DNA from: Duganella sacchari
Lineage (GTDB): Bacteria; Pseudomonadota; Gammaproteobacteria; Burkholderiales; Burkholderiaceae_D
Direction: 5' to 3'
DNA length: 64,000 bases
Assembly (NCBI RefSeq): GCF_900143065.1
Contig: NZ_FRCX01000017.1
Span: forward strand, 1-64,000
Shown here: one piece after another, positions 8,676 to 17,054 of the stretch
How the letters are laid out: every line of letters starts with the position of its first letter
How positions within the stretch are numbered: the stretch's first letter is position 1
Program-made: the position numbers and the translations under genes
The notes under the pieces: model-generated
Databases searched by the model: none
The model's input: the letters and a program-made list of their open reading frames with translations, nothing else
Told to the model about the DNA's origin: nothing

Positions 8676-10625
8676 ATGAACAAGAAAATCATCGCAGCCA
8701 GCGTGATCGGACTGGCGGTGCTGGCGCTGTATCCGACGCTGATACCGAACCCGTACTACATCCACCTGTTTGAAACGATACTGATCTACGCGATACTATT
8801 ATTTGGCCTCGACATCGTGGTCGGCTACACAGGCCAGGTGTCGCTGGGCCACGCCGGCCTGTTCGGCATCGGCTCCTATGTTACCGGCGTGCTGGTATTC
8901 AAACTCGGTGCGCCGTTCTGGATCGCCATTCCGGGCGCGGTGGCTGGCGCGGCCATCTTCGGCGCCATCCTCGCGCTGCCGGCACTGCGCGTGACCGGTC
9001 CCTACCTGGCCATGGTGACGCTGGCCTTTGGCACCATCATCCAGATCCTGATCAATGAAATGACCTTCCTCACCGAAGGCCCAATGGGCATCAAGATCTC
9101 CAAGCCGCTGATCCTGGGCGCCAAGCTCAGTGAAGTGCAGTACTACTACCTGGTCGCCGCGCTGATGGTGGTATCGCTGGTGGTAGTGCACCGCATCCTC
9201 AAGTCCAACCTGGGGCGCGCGTTCGAAGCACTGCGCGACAGCCCGATCGCCTCCGACTGCATGGGCGTCTCCGTCTACAAATACAAGGTCTACGCCTTCA
9301 TCATCAGCGCCGGTTTCGCCGGCCTGGCGGGCAGCCTGTACGCGTATTCGGAAGAATACATCTCGCCCAACACCTACAACTTCGAGCTGACCATCCTGTT
9401 CCTGCTGGCGGTCATCATGGGCGGCCGCAAGACCCGTTCCGGCGCCTTGATCGGCGCGCTGATCGTGGTCATGCTTCCCAGTCTGCTGGCCGACATTGAG
9501 CTATTCCGCCAGATCGCCGTCGCCGCCGCCGTGCTGGGCGTGATAGGCGCAGCGCTGGCCGTGGCCCGCAAACGCTCCACCGTGGGCGGCGTGATCGTGC
9601 CGCTGGTCGCCACCATCGGCATGGCCGCATTCTCCTTCAAGCTGGAAAACATCGTCGACTGGCGCCTGACCATCTTCGGCCTGATGACACTGTTCGTTGT
9701 CTACTATCTGCAGGATGGCATCGTCGGTTATCTGCAAAACCTGTTCGGGCGCGGCGCCGTCCACGCCAAAGCCATTGTCGCCACGGGCGCCGAGCCATTC
9801 CCGCGCGCGCAGGGCGGCAAGGCCGGCGACACACTGCTTGGCGTCGAACAGATCCTCATGCAGTTCGGCGGCCTGAAAGCACTCAACCAGGTCGACCTGA
9901 ATGTGATCCAGGGTTCGGTGCATGGCCTGATCGGCCCCAATGGCTCCGGCAAAAGCACCATGATGAATGTGCTGACCGGGATCTACAAACCGACCGCCGG
10001 CAAGGTAGCGTTCTCGGGCGCCGTCATCTCCGGCCGCACGCCGTCCGAAATCGCGCTGGGTGGCGTGGCGCGTACCTTCCAGAACGTGCAGCTGTTCGGC
10101 GAAATGACCGCCACCGAGAATGTGCTGGTCGGCCTGCACAATACCTTCCAGTCCAACGTGCTGGACGTGATGCTGCAAACGCCGCGCTACAAGCGCGAAG
10201 AGCGCGCCGCCCGCGAGCGCGCCGCCAGCATTCTGGAGTTCGTCGGCCTGTCCGACCTGGCCAATGAGGAAGCGCGCAACCTCCCGTATGGCAAACAGCG
10301 CCTGCTGGAGATTGGCCGTGCGCTGGGCCTGAGTCCACGCCTGCTGCTGCTCGACGAACCGGCCGCCGGCCTGACCGCGCCCGACATCAAGGAACTGATG
10401 GCGATTATCCGCAAGATCCGCGACCACGGCATCACCATCATCCTGATCGAACACCACATGGATGTAGTGATGGCGCTGTCCGACACCGTCACGGTGCTGG
10501 ACTTCGGCCAGAAAATCGCCGAAGGCAAACCGGCCGCCGTGCAAAGCGATCCCAAAGTGATCGAAGCCTACCTGGGCGGCAGTGGCGAAGAACACGGCGG
10601 CATGAAAGCGCCGGCGGCGCACTAA
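8676..10625 (+). CDS. Fused branched-chain amino acid transporter permease and ATPase (LivM-LivG)
   Basis: A 649-residue fusion of two subunits that are more often separate. Residues 1-330 are a LivM-type permease (FGLDIVVGYTGQVSLGHAGLF, then EALRDSPIASDCMGVSVYKYKV); extra membrane segments follow up to about 350. From about residue 385 comes a LivG-type ATPase: Walker A GPNGSGKST (near 420), Q-loop, signature region LPYGKQRLLEIGRAL, Walker B LLLLDEPAAGL and the H of IEHHMDVVM. The signature reads PYGKQ where a classic ABC has LSGGQ, which is normal for LivG. The open frame crosses the joint without interruption, so it is a true fusion. Confidence 0.93.
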   Translation: MNKKIIAASVIGLAVLALYPTLIPNPYYIHLFETILIYAILLFGLDIVVGYTGQVSLGHAGLFGIGSYVTGVLVFKLGAPFWIAIPGAVAGAAIFGAILALPALRVTGPYLAMVTLAFGTIIQILINEMTFLTEGPMGIKISKPLILGAKLSEVQYYYLVAALMVVSLVVVHRILKSNLGRAFEALRDSPIASDCMGVSVYKYKVYAFIISAGFAGLAGSLYAYSEEYISPNTYNFELTILFLLAVIMGGRKTRSGALIGALIVVMLPSLLADIELFRQIAVAAAVLGVIGAALAVARKRSTVGGVIVPLVATIGMAAFSFKLENIVDWRLTIFGLMTLFVVYYLQDGIVGYLQNLFGRGAVHAKAIVATGAEPFPRAQGGKAGDTLLGVEQILMQFGGLKALNQVDLNVIQGSVHGLIGPNGSGKSTMMNVLTGIYKPTAGKVAFSGAVISGRTPSEIALGGVARTFQNVQLFGEMTATENVLVGLHNTFQSNVLDVMLQTPRYKREERAARERAASILEFVGLSDLANEEARNLPYGKQRLLEIGRALGLSPRLLLLDEPAAGLTAPDIKELMAIIRKIRDHGITIILIEHHMDVVMALSDTVTVLDFGQKIAEGKPAAVQSDPKVIEAYLGGSGEEHGGMKAPAAH

Positions 10626-10637
10626 CGAGGACACGAC

Positions 10638-11360
10638 ATGCTATCGATCTCCAACCTGTACGCCGCCTACGGCAAAGTCGAAGTCCTGCACGGCATCTCG
10701 CTGGAAGTCCCGAAAGGCAAGCTGGTCACGCTGATCGGCTCCAACGGCGCCGGCAAGACCACCACCATGCGCGCCATCTCCGGCATGCTCAAGCCGAAAG
10801 CGGGCAAGGTCACGCTGGACGGTAAAGACATCACCGGCAGCGACTCGCACAAGATCGCCCGCGCCGGACTGGCGCACTCGCCGGAAGGGCGGCGCGTGTT
10901 TGCCTCCATGAGCGTGACTGACAACCTGCTGCTGGGCGCCTTCCCACGGTTTACGCGTGCACGTCCCAAGGGCGACATCCAGCGCGACCTGGAAAAGGCG
11001 CTGGAACTGTTCCCGCGCCTGAAAGAGCGCCAGACGCAGTTGGCCGGCACGCTGTCCGGCGGCGAACAGCAGATGCTGGCCATGGCGCGCGCCGTCATGC
11101 TCAATCCCGACGTCGTGCTGCTGGACGAACCGTCCATGGGCCTGGCGCCGATCCTGGTGGAAGAGGTATTTCGCATCATCCAGCGCCTGAAATCAGAAGG
11201 CGTGACCATGCTGCTGGTGGAGCAATTCGCCGCCGCCGCGCTCAACGTTGCAGACTACGGCTACGTACTGGAAAACGGCAGCATCTCCGTGCACGGCCCC
11301 GCCGACAGCCTCAAAACCGACCCCAAAGTGATCGCCGCCTACCTCGGCGGCGGCCACTAA
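10638..11360 (+). CDS. livF: Branched-chain amino acid ABC transporter ATP-binding protein, LivF type
   Basis: A 240-residue ABC ATPase with Walker A GSNGAGKTT (about residues 35-43), signature LSGGEQQMLAMARA, Walker B VVLLDEPSMGL and switch region LLVEQF. This is the second nucleotide-binding subunit of the Liv importer; it pairs with the LivG half of the preceding fusion protein. It starts 12 bases after that gene with a GAGGA ribosome site. It ends the operon; a REP-like sequence starts two bases after the stop. Confidence 0.94.
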   Translation: MLSISNLYAAYGKVEVLHGISLEVPKGKLVTLIGSNGAGKTTTMRAISGMLKPKAGKVTLDGKDITGSDSHKIARAGLAHSPEGRRVFASMSVTDNLLLGAFPRFTRARPKGDIQRDLEKALELFPRLKERQTQLAGTLSGGEQQMLAMARAVMLNPDVVLLDEPSMGLAPILVEEVFRIIQRLKSEGVTMLLVEQFAAAALNVADYGYVLENGSISVHGPADSLKTDPKVIAAYLGGGH

Positions 11361-11362
11361 AA

Positions 11363-11384
11363 AGTTCGGGGTCAGTGCCGACAT
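11363..11384 (+). repeat. REP-like end, left copy
   Basis: Contains GGGGTCAGTGCCGACAT. The whole 22-base block is repeated in inverted orientation at 12317-12338. The match then continues imperfectly (TCGGACAT here against CTGGACAC). The two copies bracket the transposase gene. Confidence 0.85.
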
Positions 11385-11393
11385 TCGGACATT

Positions 11394-12233
11394 TCAGCCG
11401 GGCATCTGCTTTTTGATGGCCCGGCTGACCGTTTTATCCGACACGCCGAAATGGGCGGCGATCTGATTCATCGTGTAGGCCGTTGAATGGTAAGCCCGGG
11501 CCATGGCTTCATCGCGGTTGTGGTACTGAGCGGCATATTCCGCTAACGAGCGCGTCAAGGCGCGGCGCTGACTTTTATTGACTGCCCGAAAAGTGGGGGA
11601 GGCAATCATCGCTCTGGCATTGGCGATGAATTCCGCGTCACCGAGCAGAAGCTGATGAGCAGTTTTAAGCAGCGGGCTTTGTTCACCTATGCCTGCGATG
11701 ACAAATCGCTGATACGCCGCCATCGCCGCATCCTGCCGGACCGCGAATGTCGCCAGAGTAGATGCCACATCCAGCCATGCCGGACAGGAAGCCTGCCCGA
11801 TGAAGTAGGGATAGCTGCTCCATGCCCATTGCTCTGGCGATTGGACGAAACCCGCCCGCACCGGGTTCAATACCACGTAGCGCGCCAGCTCAAGCAAGTA
11901 TTTCTCGCGCTGAATCAAAATGCCTTTGTAGCGACCTTGAAATACATGACCGACTCTTTGGTGCTGACGGTTGAAGTATTGTGAATACCGGCCGTTCAGT
12001 TGCCGCATCCCCTGTATCAGGTTGCCGTCAATGGTCTCTAGCACGATGTGATAATGATTGCTCATCTGGCAAAAGCTGTGCACAACGAAGTTGTAACGTG
12101 TGCAAATTTCTTCGAGGATTGACAGCCAGACGATACGGTCCCTACGCCCAAGGTAAATGTCTGCCTTGACATTGCCGCGCGCGGTAACGTGATAGAGTGC
12201 ACCGGGGAATTCTAAGCGAAGTGGACGGCTCAT
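11394..12233 (-). CDS. REP-associated tyrosine transposase (RAYT, Y1 family) with C-terminal HTH
   Basis: A 279-residue Y1/HUH nuclease of the TnpA_REP group. The start PLRLEFPGALYHVTARGN, the HUH motif within SNHYHIVLE and the active-site Tyr candidate near YSQYFNRQHQRVGHVFQGRYK are all visible. Residues from about 245 form a Trp-repressor/DnaA-like HTH (MNQIAAHFGVSDKTVSRAIKKQ, cut here to its core). RAYTs are domesticated single-copy genes that mobilise short REP palindromes. Here the gene is flanked by two inverted copies of a 22-base sequence, which are its likely substrates. It lies between livF and an aldo/keto reductase gene. Confidence 0.92.
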   Translation of the reverse strand: MSRPLRLEFPGALYHVTARGNVKADIYLGRRDRIVWLSILEEICTRYNFVVHSFCQMSNHYHIVLETIDGNLIQGMRQLNGRYSQYFNRQHQRVGHVFQGRYKGILIQREKYLLELARYVVLNPVRAGFVQSPEQWAWSSYPYFIGQASCPAWLDVASTLATFAVRQDAAMAAYQRFVIAGIGEQSPLLKTAHQLLLGDAEFIANARAMIASPTFRAVNKSQRRALTRSLAEYAAQYHNRDEAMARAYHSTAYTMNQIAAHFGVSDKTVSRAIKKQMPG

Positions 12234-12316
12234 TCAGCCATCTTATGGATTGCGGTGGTTTGAAAAATGCGTTTGCTCAAACAATGTGATCCGCCCATTG
12301 CTGGGCTCGTGTCCAG

Positions 12317-12338
12317 ATGTCGGCACTGACCCCGAACT
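12317..12338 (-). repeat. REP-like end, right copy
   Basis: Inverted perfect copy of 11363-11384 (22 of 22 bases). It ends 14 bases before the ATG of the aldo/keto reductase gene, so that gene's ribosome site (GGAGGAGG, 12341-12348) immediately follows the repeat. Confidence 0.85.
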
Positions 12339-12352
12339 GGGGAGGAGGAAAA

Positions 12353-13192
12353 ATGAAAAGTGTGAGTTTCCCTTCGGGTGGGACGGTGCCGGTGCTCGGG
12401 CAGGGCACGTGGAATATGGGCGAGAAGGCGTCACAGCGCAAGGACGAGGTGCGTGCTTTGCAGCTTGGCCTTGATCTGGACATGACGCTGATCGATACCG
12501 CTGAAATGTATGGCGAAGGTGGCGCAGAAGAGGTGGTGGGCGCAGCCATCGCCGGCCGCCGCGATGAGGCCTTCGTTGTCAGCAAAGTCTATCCCCACAA
12601 CGCCAGCTTTGAAGGCGCGCAGGCCGCCTGTGAGCGTAGTCTGCGCCGCTTGAAGATCGACTGCATCGATCTGTACCTGCTGCACTGGCAGGGCCACCAT
12701 CCGCTGGCCGAGACCTTCGATGCTTTCGAGACGCTGAAGAAAGCCGGCAAGATCAAGGCCTATGGCGTCAGTAACTTCGACCTGGAGAACATGGAGGAGT
12801 CGATGACCTACGGCGCCCCGGCCACCAACCAGGTCCTCTATAACCTGATGAAGCGCGGTATCGAGTTCGATTTGCTGCCGTGGTGCCGTCAGCAGGGCAT
12901 GCCGCTGATGGCGTACTCGCCGCTGGAAAGTTCAGGCCGTGAACAGGCCGCGCTGCTGGAAAATCCCGGCCTGCGCGCGGTGGCCGAGGCGCGTGGGGCC
13001 ACGCCTGCACAGGTTGCGCTGGCCTGGGTGCTGCATCAGGATGGCGTCATTGCTATCCCCAAGGCCGTCGATCCTGTACACTTGCGCGCCAACCGCGCTG
13101 CGGCCGATCTCCTGCTGTCCGACGATGATCTGGCCGTGCTGAACCGCGCTTTTCCACCGCCTCGCCGTCGCCGCGCGCTGGACATGCGCTAG
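12353..13192 (+). CDS. Aldo/keto reductase
   Basis: A 279-residue NADPH-dependent oxidoreductase of the aldo/keto reductase family. The catalytic tetrad is visible: Asp in LIDTAEMYGEGG, the Tyr of the same segment, Lys in VVSKVYPHN and His in LYLLHWQG. It lacks the extended C-terminal loop of steroid reductases and resembles prokaryotic AKR5-like proteins acting on small aldehydes; the substrate is unknown. I chose the ATG at 12353, with a strong GGAGGAGG site. The longer frame from 12317 would translate the REP-like repeat and start without a ribosome site. Confidence 0.92.
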   Translation: MKSVSFPSGGTVPVLGQGTWNMGEKASQRKDEVRALQLGLDLDMTLIDTAEMYGEGGAEEVVGAAIAGRRDEAFVVSKVYPHNASFEGAQAACERSLRRLKIDCIDLYLLHWQGHHPLAETFDAFETLKKAGKIKAYGVSNFDLENMEESMTYGAPATNQVLYNLMKRGIEFDLLPWCRQQGMPLMAYSPLESSGREQAALLENPGLRAVAEARGATPAQVALAWVLHQDGVIAIPKAVDPVHLRANRAAADLLLSDDDLAVLNRAFPPPRRRRALDMR

Positions 13193-13204
13193 AAAATTAT
13201 TGTT

Positions 13205-14281
13205 ATGCTAAATCGACTTAAACAGCTGTTCGCCAAGCCGCAAGACACCGGCAACCATATCCAGACCAACGCCTTCTGCACCGTGGCCGATGTGCCCAAG
13301 CCGGACTTCCTGCATGTGCTGAATGGCCGCCGCAGTCTGGCGGACAAGGAGCTGGCGCCGCATCTGAATGGCTTGATGCACCATCTGGCCGATGCAGGGC
13401 AGGGCAAGATGTCGCGCACGCGCTACCACGTTATCCGCCATCTGCAGCGTGTGCAGCATCACGTCAGTCTGTCGTTCGCGCCGGAGCAGCAGGCGGCGTT
13501 TCATGCCTGGGCGGAGGCGGCCAATGCCATCGTCTTCATGGAAGATGGCCGTGTCTGCGATCCGCAAGGACGTACGCTGTTGCCGGTATTGAGCGATGAT
13601 GGCGACCCGAAAGCCGTAGTGCCGTATCCGCCGCAAGCCTGGCAGCGCAAGGCGCGCACCGGCGAGCAGCTGGCTGCCAGCAAGATTGATGTGCCGGCCG
13701 ATTTGCCGCCACTGGTGTCCGAACCGGAACTGCGCCTGCGCGCGCCGGAAGATGTGCTGCGCCGTATGCTGGCGCTGTTTGTGGTCGCCATCCGTGCTGA
13801 ATCGCTGACGGGGGAGACACCGATTCCGGTCGCTGCATTGCAGGAGCGCTTTCCGCCGGCCTTCGCCGGCCTGACCGATGCTGAACGTGATTTCCTCGCC
13901 AAGGATGCACCGGGCCAGCAGGAAGTGACGCAATTCCTGTGGCGCTATGAAGCCATCCTTGTGCTGCAATGGGCGCTCGGTTTGCAGGACGCATTGCCGT
14001 TTGCGGACGCGATCTGCGACGTCTCGGCGATCTCCAGCACTGTGATCGACCGTGGTACAGAGGGCCTGCGCAAGCAGCCGGTCGCGCGTCCGGCGCCGGA
14101 GATTCTGGATGCGCTGGATCTACACTATCGTTTGCACTGGGCCAGCCGCCAGGCCATCCTGAAGAAAACGCCGGTACCGGCAGGGCTCAACGACAGTGTG
14201 CTGCAAGAGCGTCACCACGCCCTGAACTGGCTGGTGCGCTTTGAAGACCGTGAGTGGGATGATGTCGATACGCCAACCTGA
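13205..14281 (+). CDS. DUF4272 domain-containing protein
   Basis: A 358-residue soluble protein without signal peptide or membrane segments. The C-terminal half fits DUF4272: PEDVLRRMLALFVVAIRAE at the domain start and the conserved end HYRLHWA ... PAGLNDSVLQERHHALNWLV. The N-terminal ~150 residues are less conserved. DUF4272 has no established function. The gene follows the aldo/keto reductase by 12 bases and may be co-transcribed, but the pairing gives no clear hint. Confidence 0.85.
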   Translation: MLNRLKQLFAKPQDTGNHIQTNAFCTVADVPKPDFLHVLNGRRSLADKELAPHLNGLMHHLADAGQGKMSRTRYHVIRHLQRVQHHVSLSFAPEQQAAFHAWAEAANAIVFMEDGRVCDPQGRTLLPVLSDDGDPKAVVPYPPQAWQRKARTGEQLAASKIDVPADLPPLVSEPELRLRAPEDVLRRMLALFVVAIRAESLTGETPIPVAALQERFPPAFAGLTDAERDFLAKDAPGQQEVTQFLWRYEAILVLQWALGLQDALPFADAICDVSAISSTVIDRGTEGLRKQPVARPAPEILDALDLHYRLHWASRQAILKKTPVPAGLNDSVLQERHHALNWLVRFEDREWDDVDTPT

Positions 14282-14360
14282 GTAATGTTGGCTGGCGAAC
14301 GGTGCACCGCCGTTCGCAGCCCTATGCTGATTCTATCGAAGCACACATAAGGAGCTTGAT

Positions 14361-14750
14361 ATGAAGAGCAATCGCATTGTTGTCGCCGCACTGGCGGTGC
14401 TGATCGGCGTGAGCGGCGCAGCTTCGGCGCAGGATCGCCATGACCGTGACCGCGGTGACCGTCGCGGCGGCCCGGATTTCAGCCGCTATGACGAACGCCG
14501 TAACGACCGTCAGGACTATCATCATGACGACCGCAATGACCGCGACCGTGGCGCTGGTCCGCGTCATGACCTGCGCAAAGGCGGCCGCCTGCCACCTGAA
14601 TGGCGCAGCCGCCAGTATGTGGTCGATAACTGGCGCTCCCACCATCTGAGCGCGCCGCCGCGCGGCTATCACTGGGTGCAAACCGGCAGCGACTATGTGC
14701 TGGTTGCGATCACCACGGGCATCATCGCCGGACTCCTGCTCAATAATTGA
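14361..14750 (+). CDS. RcnB-family periplasmic protein
   Basis: A 129-residue protein with a signal peptide (cleavage after ASA, near residue 23), a strongly charged Arg/Asp/His-rich middle (residues 25-65) and the RcnB-type C-terminal domain: LRKGGRLPPEWRSRQYVVDNW, then PRGYHWVQTGSDYVLVAI. E. coli RcnB helps nickel/cobalt homeostasis together with RcnA; no rcnA is present here, and many beta-proteobacterial members are uncharacterised. AAGGAG precedes the ATG. A hairpin follows the stop. Confidence 0.85.
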   Translation: MKSNRIVVAALAVLIGVSGAASAQDRHDRDRGDRRGGPDFSRYDERRNDRQDYHHDDRNDRDRGAGPRHDLRKGGRLPPEWRSRQYVVDNWRSHHLSAPPRGYHWVQTGSDYVLVAITTGIIAGLLLNN

Positions 14751-14768
14751 ACGAATATTTTCTCGCAA

Positions 14769-14795
14769 CCTGCCGTCGGTTTGCCCGACGGCAGG
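14769..14795 (+). terminator. Hairpin after the RcnB-like gene
   Basis: An 11-bp perfect stem CCTGCCGTCGG/CCGACGGCAGG (14769-14779 and 14785-14795) with a five-base loop. No T-tract follows, so terminator activity is plausible but unproven. Confidence 0.5.
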
Positions 14796-14859
14796 GCCGT
14801 GGGTAGACGTCGGCTAACTGGCTTGCTAGGATAGGCGCTTTGCATAGCGGGAGCGCTGG

Positions 14860-16899
14860 ATGAAACGCAAGTTGACGATGTTGGCGATGGCACTGGTCCT
14901 CACCACCGCACAGGCTGCGGTCGAACGTATTCAAGTAGTTGAACGTGCGCCGTTCGCTCCCGGCGTCACCTTTGGCGAATACGGCGCGTATGAAAAGATA
15001 CGCGGCATCGCTTACTATGCGCTGGATCCCAAAGCCGCAGCGAATGCCAGCATCATCGATCTGAAGCATGCGCCGCGCGACAACAAGGGCCGCGTGCTGT
15101 TCTCCAGCGAATTCGTGCTGCTGCGGCCTGTCGGCGGCAAGCCAGCCACGCTGCTGTATGACGTCAACAACCGCGGCAACATCGCCATCCTTGGACAGGT
15201 GAATGGCCGCAGTCCGGCCAATAACGATCCGTCCACTACCGCTGACGCGGGCGATGGTTTCCTTATGCGCCATGGCTTTTCGCTGCTGTTCTCCGCGTGG
15301 ACATGGGACGTGGCGCCAGGCGCCGCCGCTGGCGCACGTCCCCTGGTGTTTGCGCCGCCGGTGGCGAAGGGCGTCAAAGGCAAGGTGCAGAACGAGTTCA
15401 CCGTCAACGCACCCACGGATGTCGTCACCTACGCGGGCATGCGCGGCCTGACCTATGAGCCAGCGACGCCGAATGACCCGCACGCCCAGCTTACCGCGCG
15501 CTCACGTCCGGATGATAAGCGCCGTCCCATCGCGCGTAGCGCCTGGCGTTTCGTTGAGCCGGAATTGAAGGGCGGCCCTGGCCGTATCCAGCTGGAAGGC
15601 GGCTTCCAGCCCGGCACGATTTACGAAGTGACCTATGCGGCCAAAGATCCGTACGTGACCGGCGCCGGCCTGGCAGGCATCCGCGATCTGCTGTCATACT
15701 TCCGCGACAATCCGTTTGAAGGTGCGCCCGTGCCGCGCAATGTGCTCATGTTTGGCATCAGCCAGTCCGGCCGCGTGATTGGCCGCATGATGCACGACGG
15801 CCTGAATGTCGATGAAAGCGGCAAGCTGGTATTCAATGGCGCGTATCTGCAGGTGCCGGGTGCTGGCGGCTCGGCGGGCTTCAACAGCCGCTTCGCCCAG
15901 CCTACGCGTCATCCATCAATGCTGGAGGAGCATGATTATCCGGCCGATGCGTTCCCGTTCACCAGCGCGCCTACGCGTGATCCCGCGACCGGCAAAACGG
16001 CTTCCACCCTGGACAAGGCGCGCGACAAGCAGGGCAATCTGCCCAAGCTGTTTTACGCGAATACCTCGACCGAGTTCTGGAACCGTGGCGCGTCGCTGAT
16101 CGCCACCACGCCCGATGGCGTGAGCGATGTCACCCCGGCGCCGAATGTACGCATCTATGGATTCATGGGCGCGCAGCATTACGTGGGGCGCTCCAGCAAA
16201 CGCGCGCCGTTCACCGCTTGCGTATCCACCACCGACCACTATTTGCCGATGCGCGCATTGATCGTCGCGCTGGATGACTGGACTACCCAAGGCACGCAGC
16301 CGCCTGCCAGCGCCTATCCAGCGCTGGCCGACGGTACGCTCACCACGGTGGCTGACTACCGCGCCATCTTTCCTAAAGGTGTTGGCCTCACGCCGCCGGA
16401 GCAGAACCTGCGCGAACCGCGCTTGAACTTCGGCCTGCGCTTCAACATGTATGGCATCGCAGATACCACCCCGCCCAAGCATGGCGACGATTACGAAACC
16501 CGTGTGCCGACACCAGATGCCGACGGCAATGACAGAGGTGGCGTGCGTCTGGTCGAACTGCAAGCGCCGCTGGGTACGCACACTGGCTGGAATCTGCGTG
16601 CGCCTGACACAGGCTTTGCCTGGGCCACCTCGCGCTTTGACGGCAGTTTTGTGCCGTTCGCCCGCACCGAGGCGGAGCGCCTGGCGGCAGGTGATCCACG
16701 TCCCAGCCTGGAGGGCCGCTACGCCAATCGCGACGCCTACATTGCTGCTGTGCGTTTGGCGGCGGAACAGCAAGTTGCCGCTGGCCTGCTGCTGCCGGAG
16801 GACGTTGAGCGTGCCACCAAGCAGAACGTCGGCCTGTATGACCGCATTCTTGCGCGTGACCCCGCCGATCAGGGCTGCACCTATCTGTTTGCCCAATAA
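14860..16899 (+). CDS. Exported alpha/beta-hydrolase domain protein
   Basis: A 679-residue protein with a signal peptide (cleavage after AQA, near residue 20) followed by one long alpha/beta-hydrolase-type domain, of the type seen in large exported hydrolases of Sphingomonadales and Burkholderiales. Visible are VNNRGNIAILGQVN, AWTWDV, and a serine-containing nucleophile elbow FGISQSGRVIGRMMHDG (Ser near residue 306), a GxSxSG arrangement that suggests ester or lactone hydrolysis. The substrate is unknown. It is apparently a single-gene unit; the next gene has its own promoter-like sequence. Confidence 0.8.
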   Translation: MKRKLTMLAMALVLTTAQAAVERIQVVERAPFAPGVTFGEYGAYEKIRGIAYYALDPKAAANASIIDLKHAPRDNKGRVLFSSEFVLLRPVGGKPATLLYDVNNRGNIAILGQVNGRSPANNDPSTTADAGDGFLMRHGFSLLFSAWTWDVAPGAAAGARPLVFAPPVAKGVKGKVQNEFTVNAPTDVVTYAGMRGLTYEPATPNDPHAQLTARSRPDDKRRPIARSAWRFVEPELKGGPGRIQLEGGFQPGTIYEVTYAAKDPYVTGAGLAGIRDLLSYFRDNPFEGAPVPRNVLMFGISQSGRVIGRMMHDGLNVDESGKLVFNGAYLQVPGAGGSAGFNSRFAQPTRHPSMLEEHDYPADAFPFTSAPTRDPATGKTASTLDKARDKQGNLPKLFYANTSTEFWNRGASLIATTPDGVSDVTPAPNVRIYGFMGAQHYVGRSSKRAPFTACVSTTDHYLPMRALIVALDDWTTQGTQPPASAYPALADGTLTTVADYRAIFPKGVGLTPPEQNLREPRLNFGLRFNMYGIADTTPPKHGDDYETRVPTPDADGNDRGGVRLVELQAPLGTHTGWNLRAPDTGFAWATSRFDGSFVPFARTEAERLAAGDPRPSLEGRYANRDAYIAAVRLAAEQQVAAGLLLPEDVERATKQNVGLYDRILARDPADQGCTYLFAQ

Positions 16900-16976
16900 G
16901 CCTGTGCATGGCCATATCGCTGTTGTAACTTGATTACACCAATTTGCCTGGTACCGCTTCCATATCGCGTGTGCGA

Positions 16977-17004
16977 TTGCTGTTTACTGTAGTTCTGCTA
17001 CATT
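16977..17004 (+). promoter_or_regulatory. Possible sigma-70 promoter of the amylase gene
   Basis: TTGCTG (16977-16982) and TACATT (16999-17004) with a 16-base spacer, in the 155-base gap before the amylase. Both boxes are imperfect. Confidence 0.4.
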
Positions 17005-17054
17005 TTGCTTGGGATGCAGTATTTCCCAAAACATAACTACACGGAGACAAACAC

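Noticed and set aside
12317..12352. Longer N-terminus of the aldo/keto reductase (12 extra residues)
   Set aside because: It would translate the REP-like repeat and the ribosome site GGAGGAGG itself; the start at 12353 has the right spacing and matches the family N-terminus.
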